In this document: positions 55,063-64,000 of the stretch, piece after piece
Layout of the letters: each line of letters opens with the position of its first letter
Numbering within the stretch: position 1 is the first letter of the stretch
The notes under the pieces: generated by a model
Database searches by the model: none
What the model was told of the DNA's origin: nothing
What the model saw: only the letters and a program-made list of their open reading frames with translations
Program-made: the position numbers and the translations under genes
Assembly: GCA_025093985.1 (NCBI GenBank)
Contig: JACAAK010000005.1
Coordinates: 2,542,001 to 2,606,000, forward strand
Direction: 5' to 3'
DNA length: 64,000 nucleotides
Source of the DNA: Calvatia gigantea
Lineage: Eukaryota > Basidiomycota > Agaricomycetes > Agaricales > Lycoperdaceae

Positions 55063-56710
55063 TTAGACGCCCCACGCAAAGGAAAATACATCCCAATTTA
55101 AACTATCACCCGGTAACCAGCCAATCATTTTGAGCAGAAGCCACTCCGTAAGTTCTTTCTTTGCTCCAAGAATATAAACCCCTTTAGCACTCCCCCTTTG
55201 CGGGTCTCCATGGGAGAAAGAACTCATGTTAGACTTTTCTGGAGGTTCTGAATAAGGGCGACATGCTTTTGGAGCATTTTGTCTTCTTGGAGGTGGTGGT
55301 GGTGGTGGTTCATCATTTGGATCATGGTCCTCTATATTTCCAATATCACCCATATCCAAATCATTTCCCAGGTGTGGTGGTATAGCAGGGACTTGAGCTT
55401 GAGCTTGTTGAAGCATGGCTAAAGCTGCCAGCTCCAGTTCATTAAGGTCATCATCCTGGTCAAAGAAATTGTCATCTTCATCCTCTGCCATATCTGCTTG
55501 ATGTTCTTCTCTCCACTGTTGTAATAGCCTTTGCAACTCTTGATCTCTATTCTCTCCAGCAACTCTATCCTCATCCTCTCTTAGTTCCATTTCCAACTGT
55601 ATAGCTCCTTGGGTCCTAATATCTATTTCCTGAGTCAATCTTGCTTCTTCTTCCCTAATCCTTCTCTCTTGTTCCTCCCTATCCCTAGCTTCTCTCTCCT
55701 CCTCCTCTCTAGCTCTCCTTAACTGCTCTTGTTCATGAGCCAACCTCAATTCTTCAACCCTTCTTCTTATCTCCTGTTGTTGTTGTTGTTGAGCCAAAAG
55801 TCTTTGCTCCTCCTCCCTCATTCTTTGCTCTTGAGCCAGTCTTAGCTCCAGATCCCTTCTTCTTCTTTCCTCTTCTTGCTGTTGTTCAGCCAAGACTCTC
55901 AGCTGTTCCTCCCTTATTATTTGCTCCTGAGCTGTCCTGATTTCCTGTTGTTGCTGTTGTTGAGCCAAAAGTCTCTCCTCTTCTTCCCTTATCCTCTGTT
56001 GTTGTACTAGCCTTAATTCTATTTCCCTCCTTTCCTGCTCTTGTTGTTGTCTTTGCTCAGCCAACAACCTTCCTCTCTCAACTCTGAGATTCTGTTCCAG
56101 CTCTGCCATCCTAGCTCTTTGAGCTGTATCACCTGCAGTAGTCAATACTGCATCCCTGCCTCTACCTCTCCCTGTAATTGGGACAGGTGGAATATTTTGT
56201 AACATGTCCCTCAAGTGAGCAATAGGATTTGGCAAAGGCCTATCCAAATCTGCTGGAATGACAGTCTGGGGTATGGTGTTTAGGACTGGTAAAGGGTTAA
56301 ATCCAGTGATTGGCCTTGCTGTATTTGATGGACCTGCAGTAGGTTGTACAATACCCAAAGAAACTTGTGGTAGTGATACTGTACTTCCTGATACTACAGT
56401 TTGTGGGATTTGTGGGAGACCCAAGGATGGTCTATTAATCAAGGGATGATCCAGGTGCTCAGGAATTATGGTTTGTGGAATCATAGCTGCTAATCTAGTA
56501 CCATGAAGTATTGGTACAGGGACAGCTGAGATAGCTCTGTCACGACGATCATCTGGGTCAGTCATTTGAAGACGTTGTAAACGCTCTTCTGCTCTAACTT
56601 CCTGACGGATCCTCTCAGGGGTAGTGGGTGGGGATGGTGGTGGTAGTGGTGGATCCCTAAGTAATAAGTTAGTAACAGAAAGAATATTTCAAGTCATAGG
56701 TAACTCACAT
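55063..56710 (-). CDS. Gln/Glu/Arg-rich coiled-coil protein, likely mobile-element derived
   Basis: The predicted coding exon is 55063-56656, preceded by a 52-nt intron (branch TACTAAC, acceptor TTAG, donor GTGAGT). The start codon would be split: AT at 56709-56710 plus G at 56656, giving MDPPLPPPSPPTTPERIRQE and a 531-aa protein. The N-terminal third is Pro/Leu-rich. Residues about 190-380 form a long coiled coil of repeats (REEEERLLAQQQQQQEI). An acidic stretch and a run of eight Pro follow. A minus-strand TATATAAGG at 56817-56825 is a possible TATA box. The segment ACRPYSEPPEKSNM recalls the start of basidiomycete Helitron proteins, so this may be a cut-off relative. Without the split start, ATG 56565 gives 500 aa. 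Confidence 0.5.
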
Positions 56711-57168
56711 TTTTAACCAATTTATAGATAGGATTTGGATATAAAAGCAGTATAAGAGCCAAGGATGTAGTGGTAGTAAGTAAAGTTTTGTTGAACTACA
56801 CCCACCAGAGTCCACTCCTTATATACCATTCAGGCAGTGAAAATTAATAAGGCAGATTCACAGCATTAGTGATTAGTGATCAGAGTAGTGAGTCATAGAA
56901 ACAGCTATTGACTCATTTTTTCAGTATTGACTCATTTTTTCAGTATAGACTGTTGTCTGACTAAGGAAAATATATATAGACTGTAGTCTGAGTCATTATC
57001 TGTCATTCTGGGGATGTTTTATAATTTATACACCATGTATTTTGTCATGGACTGAGTGTTGGTCTCCCCAAAGCACTGAGGTGGCAGTGTTTGATGCAGT
57101 GGCAGTATTTGATGCGAAAAGTGAAATATGGGAACGTTTTGATGCGATGAGTGTAAGAAGGGAACAAC
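56711..57168. other. AT-rich flank with short direct repeats
   Basis: This holds a 19-bp direct duplication near 56904-56942 (TGACTCATTTTTTCAGTAT twice, nearly adjacent) and short TTTGATGC repeats at 57090-57140. Open frames here are not supported. Confidence 0.5.
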
Positions 57169-57398
57169 TTTTGCTTAGTCAGTTCTGACAAAGCCTGTGC
57201 TATTCTGACAAAGCCTGACAAAGCCTGTGCTATTCTGACTAAGGCAGTGCAAAAACAGCACAGGATTATCAATCCTGACTAAAATTTGTCAGCCTACACC
57301 ATTGTCCCCCTCTTATGGCCCCCTAAAAGCCCCCAGACACCCTATTATCCCACTCTATATAGACTAGGCCAGATTCCGTGCCTTCAGCATGGGCAGTA
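57169..57398. repeat. Dispersed repeat, copy 1
   Basis: About 230 bp closely similar to 60062-60358. It starts at GCTTAGTCAGTTCTGA, contains AACAGCACAGGATTATCAAT and TCTATATAGACTAGGCC, and ends at a short hairpin next to GTACT, where similarity stops sharply. Internal inverted pieces (TTAGTCAG/CTGACTAA, TCCTGTGCT/AGCACAGGA) suggest a non-autonomous element. Read on the minus strand, the hairpin is followed by GGCCTAG, like a Helitron 3' tail. Confidence 0.75.
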
Positions 57399-58091
57399 CT
57401 TTAGTCCTTTTAGTTATTTTAATCTTTAGAGTTATTCAAGTTACAGTTTAACTTCATTAATTTTTCTCTTAGTATTACATCTATTTTCAGAGTACATATT
57501 GTATATAAAACATGAAAAGTTAATTACATACAGAATTAGTTACAACATCCAAATTATACCTTGTCATTGTATTTTTTATTATTATTTTTCTTTATCTTTG
57601 TATTTTACTCTAAAGATACATGTAATACTAATACAAATTTTAATGCACTTAGACTATAACTTGAATAACTTTAAAAATAAAAGTAACTAAGAACACAAAA
57701 CTACTGTCCATACTGAAGTACCACCTGTGCCAACATAATTACCTTATCAGCCTTGTTATCAGTTATTATCTTACTATCAGTGTATCTTTATTTTGTGTAC
57801 CTTGTTATCAGCCTATATTGATATATAGAGTTACCTTACCAGCTAGTGTTAGCCAAGTTCATTTCATTATCAGTTTATCATCACTTGTTATCTTACTGTC
57901 AGTAAATCCTTATCTACTATCAGTCCATGTCAGTCTACTCACTTTTATAATCAGCCTATGTTATATTATCCTTATCTGCTATTAGCCAGTGTTAGTTTAC
58001 TCAATTTTATAATTACCTTATGTTATATTAAGTAAATTATCAGTGTGATAATCTCTGAAGTATGAAAAAGTAAAACAATAGTGTGGGCTTT
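57399..58091. other. AT-rich repeat-derived DNA
   Basis: This contains many TTATCAG and TTATC(T/A)TACT words shared with 59739-59982 (for example CAGCTAGTGTTAGCCAAGTT). It is probably decayed repeat sequence. No gene. Confidence 0.5.
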
Positions 58092-58275
58092 TTTGCTTAG
58101 TCAGTTCTAACAAATACTGTGTAAAGTATCATAGAGTAGAAGGAAGGCTTACAAATACTTAGTCAGTTCTAACAAATCCTGTGCTATTTTAACTAATAAG
58201 GCTATATAAAAACAACACAGGATTACCAATTCTGACAAATTCTGACTAAAATTTATCAGCCTATACTATTGTCTC
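58092..58275. repeat. Dispersed repeat, decayed copy
   Basis: A diverged, shortened third copy of the element at 57169 and 60062. It keeps GCTTAGTCAGTTCTAACAAA, ACAACACAGGATTACCAAT and CCCTCTTAT but lacks the hairpin end. Confidence 0.65.
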
Positions 58276-58740
58276 CCTCTTATCCCTTTCTTTTCCACTA
58301 TCATTTTCCTTCTTTATAGATTCATATCTTAGTGTCATCAATTACCCCAACTGTAACCTGACCAGTGCATGTATGGATATATCTTTCTCCTATGCTGTAT
58401 CCCTATACCATTGTCTCCCTCTTACCCCTTTCTTTTCCACTATTATTTCTCCCCTTATAAATTCATATCTTAGTGTCATCAATTACCCCAACTGTAACCT
58501 GACCAGTGCATATATGAATGTATCTTTCTCTTAATGTTGTGTCCCTATACTATTGTCCCTCTCTTACCCCTTCTTTTTCTACTATCATTTCCCCCCTTAT
58601 AGATTTATATCTTAGTGTCATCAATTACCCCAACTGTAACCTGACCAGTGTATGTATGAATATATCTTTCTCTTAATCCTATAATCCTATACCATTGTCT
58701 CCCTCCTACCCCTCCTTTTTCTACTATTATTTCCCCTATT
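58266..58740. repeat. Tandem repeat, about 141-bp unit, 3.3 copies
   Basis: The block CTTAGTGTCATCAATTACCC recurs at about 58328, 58469 and 58611 (spacing 141 and 142), inside units that begin near CCCTCTTAYCCC. The array starts where the decayed dispersed repeat ends, as if seeded by its CCCTCTTAT end. Confidence 0.85.
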
Positions 58741-59116
58741 TGAATGATTTGCATGACTTTTGGTGAGTCTTCGGTTTGGCTTTGTTGGTTTAAATGTAAC
58801 TGTTCCTGGTATGGATAGTCTAGAATATATTCAAATCTTAAAAATGCATATTTCATTAAGATAGCTTTTAATTTAAACAATAAAGCCGGCCGTTGTGTAA
58901 GATAGTTTTCAAAAGTTTTCGACTTCTCCTTATCGATTAGCTAGTCGAAACTGGTCAACCACTGGTGTTACGTGTCAAAGTGTGATCCAGAAGGCTTGCT
59001 TACTACGATCCCAAACGTCTCTACGCCTTTTTGACTGAGTTCTGATCTTCGGTTATTTCCCTTTGACAATGGATCAAAGGGTTGAGTGTTAGATCAGCAA
59101 AACAGCAATCAATTTT

Positions 59117-59635
59117 ATGATGCAATTTACATTACTTTACCGCTTCGTCAACCACTTCAAACCACACCCGACTGAAGCTTTGTACCGTGTGCGGGCCAAC
59201 AGTGCCTGCCTAATTACAGGCATCCTTGCGTCGTATCTACTACCCATCCCATCTTTGCACAAGGCTATCTACGTTGTTCGGGGTTCCTCTGACCATGAAA
59301 TTGGGTCTGGAGAATGGCTCTACCAATGGTTCTGCATTTTGGGTATGTCCTGCTATCCCCTTTGTTGGCATTTTGCTGATTTTATGACAGAAGTCGCAGC
59401 CTTTTCTCTCTTCCTTTTCAATATTCTTCATGGGGTTTACGCTGTGAGGTATCCCCGGATTTCTTTCCCTCACCCTGCTTCACCAAGCAAATCCAAAAGC
59501 ATTCAAAAGTCCCCTATCACCCCTTCCAAACCCTTCAAAGTATTTCCCAAGAGTTCCTTTATCCAGGGCCCAAAGTTTCTAAGCCCCCTCCATACAAGTC
59601 CAAACCAAAAACCCTATTTCTTATCTTCTTCTTGA
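59117..59635 (+). CDS. Unassigned 172-aa open frame with hydrophobic segments
   Basis: The ATG at 59117 opens 172 codons. Two or three hydrophobic stretches are visible (CLITGILASYLLPIPSLHKA, then FADFMTEVAAFSLFLFNILH), followed by a Pro/Ser/Lys-rich tail. No family is recognised. It lies inside repeat-rich DNA between two copies of a dispersed repeat, so it could be a captured or element-borne gene, or a chance frame. I give it low weight. Confidence 0.2.
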   Translation: MMQFTLLYRFVNHFKPHPTEALYRVRANSACLITGILASYLLPIPSLHKAIYVVRGSSDHEIGSGEWLYQWFCILGMSCYPLCWHFADFMTEVAAFSLFLFNILHGVYAVRYPRISFPHPASPSKSKSIQKSPITPSKPFKVFPKSSFIQGPKFLSPLHTSPNQKPYFLSSS

Positions 59636-59738
59636 CCTTTATCGTCTAGAACACCCACTCAACTTATTTCAATCCATCTGAACGTTCATTACCCATCCAC
59701 GAATTACGATTAACCAATGTCTTTCTCAGTATTATTAT

Positions 59739-59982
59739 CACCTTATCAGCTGGTATTAGCCAAGTTAATCTCATTATCAGTTGTTATCTTACTATCAGTC
59801 CATTCTTATCTACTATCAATCTACTCAACTTTATTATCAGTCAATGTTAACTTGTATAATCACCTTATCAGCTAGTGTTAGCCAAGTTAATCTCATTATC
59901 AGTTGTTATCTTACTATCTGTCCATTCTTATCTACTATCAATCTACTCAACTTCATTATCAGTCAATGTTAATATATAATTA
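59739..59982. repeat. Tandem dimer, 122-bp unit
   Basis: Two copies of a unit beginning CACCTTATCAGCTRGTRTTA, at 59739 and 59861, are nearly identical over their full length. Related but diverged sequence lies at 57740-58020. Confidence 0.85.
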
Positions 59983-60061
59983 TCTTATCAACAATGTTTG
60001 GCCAAACTGATAATCTGGCCAGCCTTCAGGCATTAGAGAGTGGAAGAATGGACAGTGGGAC

Positions 60062-60358
60062 GTTTTTGGCTTAGTCAGTTCTGATGAATGCTGTGCTCAG
60101 CATAAGAGAGTGGGATGAAGGCTTACAAATGCTTAGTCAGTTCTGACTAATCCTGTGCTATTCTGACAAAGCATGACAAATCCTGTGCTACTCTTACAAA
60201 TCCTGTGTAAAAACAGCACAGGATTATCAATCCTGACTAAAATTTGTCAGCCTACACCATTGTCCCCCTCTTATAGCCCCCCAGAAGCCCCCAGACACCC
60301 TATTATCCCACTCTATATAGACTAGGCCGAATTCCATGCCTTCGGCACGGGCGGTACT
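60062..60358. repeat. Dispersed repeat, copy 2, with hairpin and CTAG end
   Basis: Similar to 57169-57398 but with a few extra internal TCCTGTGCTA pieces. At 60334-60350, CCATGCC-TTC-GGCACGG forms a 7-bp hairpin. On the minus strand this hairpin is followed by AATTCGGCCTAG and then T at 60322-60333, as in a Helitron 3' terminus (hairpin, CTRR, insertion before T). It lies 160 bp downstream of the Rep-helicase gene, the right place for a 3' end. However, the sequence beyond CTAG is shared by both copies, so the true border is uncertain. Confidence 0.65.
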
Positions 60359-60521
60359 GTCCAACTTTCAAGTACTTTCATATTCTAATTTATTTTTCCT
60401 ACTCTTATTTTTCTGACAATTACCTTATTTTCACATTTTTACTTATTTTCATTCAACATTTATCACAGTTCAATTTTTCTTATTTTCATTACATATAGCT
60501 GTCCATTTTTTATCTACAATT
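60359..60521. other. 3' flank of the Helitron Rep-helicase gene
   Basis: AT-rich; presumably the 3' UTR of the element gene. Nothing else is seen. Confidence 0.5.
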
Positions 60522-63500
60522 TTACAGTCTAAGTCCACCAAGTACTTCTTTGTATACTACATTCATAGTCTTTGTGTGTTCATTTTGCTCAGGCAACACC
60601 ACCTTGATCCTTTCTCCTGATGTACACCGAGATAATGCCACATACAACTGCCCATGTGAAAACACTGAAGTCTGCAGATTAATCCCAACATGTTTTACTG
60701 ACTGCCCTTGAGACTTGTTGATTGTCATTGCAAATGCAAGTCGAACAGGGAATTGTCTGTGCTTCAATGGGATTGGCAGTGTTTCAGCTGATGGCTGTAG
60801 TATGATCCTTGGAATCAGCACTGTACTTCCTGCATATCTCCTGTCTCCAGAAATGATCCTACACTCCAGTACCCTCCTCTTGATATCTGTCACCACCATT
60901 CTTGTTCCATTACACAGTCCCTTTGATGGGTCCAAGTTCCTCAGCAGCATTACTGGACAACCAATCTTCAACACCAACTTGGCCAAAGGCAACCCACTTG
61001 CCCTAAGAGAGTTCAGGTACTCTGGTGGATAAGGCTGATATCCATTCATCACTTGGTCTGCCAGCTCTATAGAATCAGCACCCATAAGAATATGTGGGTT
61101 CCCTGGAAACTTCCCAAGAATGGTTTTATTGATGTCATCCACTTCATCATTCCTGGAAGAAAGTATTGTCCTGTCCAAGAAATATTGATCCCCTTTGTTG
61201 CCTTGTCCAATATCTGGATAAATTGACCCAATAAGACCATCCATATCTGCACAGTGCATTTCTGGAGGGATTTCAACTGTTTCTTCAGCATTCAAGTTTG
61301 TTCCTGCCCCAATTTCCAGTAACCATGCAGCATGACGATCACTTTCTGGTGTCCTATCCAATCTCATGTTTTGCACCAAGTAGTGGACTTCTGTGGCTCT
61401 CCAGAGCTCACTCCTGCACAGAGATGCTGCAATAATTTCCTGTCTTGACCCTCTTGGAACTACAGGAAGTGTTTGGCGAAAGTCACCTCCAAATACAACT
61501 GTAATTCCACCAAAGAATCTGTCATCTTGAAGCAAGTCCCTGAGACTCCTGTCAACAGATTTGATGCTATGTCTGTGTTGCATGGGTACTTCATCCCAGA
61601 TAATCATTTTGGTTTTCTCCAGGACTCTATGCATCTGAGAATTGCGCTTGATAGATGCTACTGATGTTTCATCTGCAGGAATTGGTATCTTGAATCTTGA
61701 ATGTGCAGTTCTTCCACCTTCAAGCAGTAGTGCAGCAATACCTGAGGAGGCAACACAAAGTGCTACATCACCTCTTGACCTGACAGCAGCAGCAAGAGTG
61801 TTACAGACAAAGGTTTTACCACCTCCACCTGCACTGTGAATAAAGATCATCTTGCCCAAGTTGTTGTTGACTGAATCAAGGGCAGCATTATAGACTGATC
61901 TTTGTTCAACATTGAATGATTGAGTATTTCTCTCAACCATACCTGCCAATGCTGTTGGATCATAGGCAAGCTCTTCTGCCAGCATGAAGTTCTGTGCAAT
62001 ATCCTCCCAATTCTCTTCTTCTCCTGGTCCCTGAGACAGTGGCATTGGTGGATAATCCCTGAGAGTTTTGCCAGAATTCATAAGAATTCTATTCAACAGA
62101 TGCAAACCATAGTCATAGATTTGCTCTTCTGTAAACTCTCTGTTTCTGTATTGGGGGATCCTTCCTAGCCTATGCCTCAAGTCATCACAAATCTTGGCCC
62201 TAAAATCATTCCAGAGAACTTCAGGTGCAGCTGGATAGCAGTTTTGAAGGATTACTGCAAACAACTGGCGAAGTGAACTCCCTGTTTGCATATCTCCAGC
62301 TTCATTCAGACATTGGGCCCACTCCCTATCATCCTCCAACAGTCCTCTGGCAAGACAGGCTGCCTTGTAGGTGTCATAAACAGTGCCCTCAAATGTCCTG
62401 ATATCTTGAAATGAGGTAGCACCTGGGACCACAGTCAAAAGCATCCTAAGGTAGAACCTTTCCCCTGCAGCTGGAGATGCAAAGTACATCCTCCCAATTG
62501 CATAGCCTCTTTGCCTGACCTTCCACTCTTTGTTCTTCTTCACATAAACCCAAGATTTAGGAAAGTCCTGGTACAGGATGTGGTGAGCTTCAGGATGTTG
62601 TCTATTGGCCTCAAACCAGGCTGTAAGTGGTGTCCTGTCAATGTTGGGTCTGCCCAAGACCTGAGCATGATTATCCTCTGGATTGAAATACACCAAGTGT
62701 TGGTTCTCCAAGTGGATAGGCAGCCTATAAACTGTTGGAGACTCTTCATGCATGGAATATTCAAAAGTGTGCCACACAGCTTCAACAGGAGAGACATAGC
62801 GAGAGTCAACATGCTCTTTAATTTCATCTCTCTGTTGCTCTGGGCCTGCTGATATCTCCAGAGTTGTCCTATCATGGCCTTTGTAGAGATATTTGTGGAC
62901 ATACTTCACAGACTCAATAGATGCACAGATTTCAACATTGATGTGACATCCATACTTTGAGCTGAGATAAGCATTGTAAGCCACAACTCTCCTGTTGTCA
63001 TAGGTGAAGCCATTCTTGACAAAAGTGCGTCCATCATCAGGTCTGGCATATTTGGGATATCCATCTTCTCCATATAGTGTTGTAGGCCTGAATTCTTTGG
63101 GAAATCCTTTGCTACATTTTCCATTCACCATACACTTGGCATTGGGATGATCAGGACCACATGGACCATGGAGCATCATGGATGTAACCACTCTATGCAG
63201 GTGAGGTTCAGTGACAGGATCTGGGATTTTTGCAGACACCATAGAGTCAACATGCAGGCTATCTCTGATTTTGTCTAGGTTTTCAACCCAAATCAAGAGG
63301 TGCATGTGAGGTAATCCTCTTTTCTGGAACTCTATGGTGTGTACCATTGCCACAGCTGTACCAAATAGACCATCCTTGACTTCTTTGAGTAGTGCTTTCT
63401 TCTTCTCCTGGAAAACTCTGGCCACAATTTCAGCACGATCTGTAGATGCCTGTTTGGTCCTGCCATCATTCCTGTTGACCAATAATGCCTCCTGTACTTC

Positions 63501-64000
63501 AGGCCAATTGGAGTTGGCAGTCATTGTCAAGAAGATGTCTGGTTTCCCAAATGCCCTACAGATAGCCATAGAATCTTGGAAAAGTTGGTTCATGTAACAT
63601 TCACTTCCAACATGAGAGGCAGGTAGAATAACTCTTTGACCATAATTTGCCAAGTTGAGGTTTTCATCCCTATCTCCAACAGCTGCATCCTGAAGGCCTT
63701 GGTAAACCTCAGCTCTAATCTCCTTTTGATGAGTCCTATACCAGTGGAGGTTACTCTGCTCAATAGAGGCCCAAGCATCAACCAAAAACTGCTGGAACAA
63801 TTTGCCAGCCCAAAACAGTGGTGGCTGAGGTCCAGGTCTGATGTGAAAGCGGTAGGCATAATAACATCTTTGGGTAACCTTTTTGGACCTTGGATTATTG
63901 CCAACTCCTGGCTGTGCTGGTAGATTGGTATGCCAACCAGAGTCACCATAGGGAAACAGCAATACATAATGGAGTGGGGAATATGAGTGGGATAAGTTGC
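60522..64000 (-). mobile_element. Helitron Rep-helicase gene, 5' part beyond the window
   Basis: A frame of more than 1146 codons, open to the right edge (reading NLSHSYSPLHYVLLFPYGD), so the start lies outside. The Rep part has the HUH motif GLPHMHLLIW (about 216-225 of the visible Met frame) and the catalytic tyrosine region YVHKYLYKGHD (about 357). The helicase part has Walker A HSAGGGGKTFVCNTLA, the DE box IIWDEVPMQ, FGGDFRQTLPVVPRG, and the Pif1-type end AFAMTINKSQGQSVKHVG followed by LYVALSRC. Such proteins nick DNA and move Helitrons by rolling-circle replication. The frame has no stops or shifts and all motifs are intact, so the element may be recent. The coiled-coil gene at 55063-56710 and the repeats between may belong to the same or a related element. 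Confidence 0.9.

Noticed and set aside
55780..56060. CRISPR-like array suggested by repeated TGTTGTTGTTG and CTCTTC blocks
   Set aside because: These are codons for Gln/Glu runs within the coiled-coil gene; there is no regular repeat-spacer spacing, and the organism is eukaryotic.
57169..60358. LTR retrotransposon with 57169-57398 and 60062-60358 as LTRs
   Set aside because: The interior lacks gag/pol coding, a primer-binding site or polypurine tract that I can see, and a third decayed copy lies inside; dispersed non-autonomous repeats explain it better.

Overview
The window looks like nuclear DNA of a mushroom-forming basidiomycete (Agaricomycetes). Genes are split by many short introns (about 38-130 nt) with GT-AG borders. 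The gene families are typical of that group: LRR-type F-box proteins, NACHT-type STAND NTPases, a DUF6699-like gene, a multi-domain START protein, a P450 and a Helitron. I cannot name the species. Exon coordinates were worked out by hand from splice signals, reading phase and family resemblance, and no database was searched.

1-17.1 kb is a fast-evolving tandem cluster on the + strand. It holds five copies of one F-box/LRR family: two intact (3834-5405 and 15516-17069) and three broken by frameshifts or stops (1575-3135, 7606-9171, 13184-14738). Between them lie two copies of a single-pass membrane protein gene, one intact NACHT NTPase gene (9560-11589), a 5' scrap of that same NACHT gene (about 5434-5480) and a frameshifted DUF6699-like gene. 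The flanks repeat along with the genes, so the duplicated unit appears to be membrane protein, then F-box, then NACHT.

17-31 kb holds ordinary genes: a Ser/Thr/Pro-rich membrane protein (18440-19979, -), a small Arg-rich protein with a PPxY tail (20165-20683, -), a large one-TM protein possibly of the myosin-binding/vezatin type (21264-24739, -), an intact eight-exon cytochrome P450 (26023-28003, +), and an intact/broken pair of a small unknown family (28392-28988 and 29563-30188, -).

31.5-50 kb is built on an old segmental duplication. The first half keeps a complete LisH-domain Flo8/Som1-like regulator (31560-34997, -, eight exons, 957 aa), followed by a decayed scrap of a START gene's 3' end. 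The second half keeps the complete START-domain gene (45078-50029, -, six exons, 1562 aa), but its regulator copy has lost the LisH end. The remaining exons of that copy run, in phase through a canonical-looking intron, into a NACHT NTPase (38588-42084, -). This looks like a chimeric NLR-like gene carrying a host regulator as an integrated domain, and is the most interesting object here. A tRNA or tRNA-like gene and several hairpins lie between the two halves.

50-55 kb carries conserved housekeeping genes: pyridoxal kinase (51332-52784, +, five exons) and actin-related protein 2 (53013-54586, -, eight exons, one GC-AG intron). 55-64 kb is AT-rich mobile-element territory: a coiled-coil protein gene whose start codon seems to be split by an intron, dispersed direct repeats, 122-bp and 141-bp tandem repeats, and a Helitron Rep-helicase gene that runs off the right edge.
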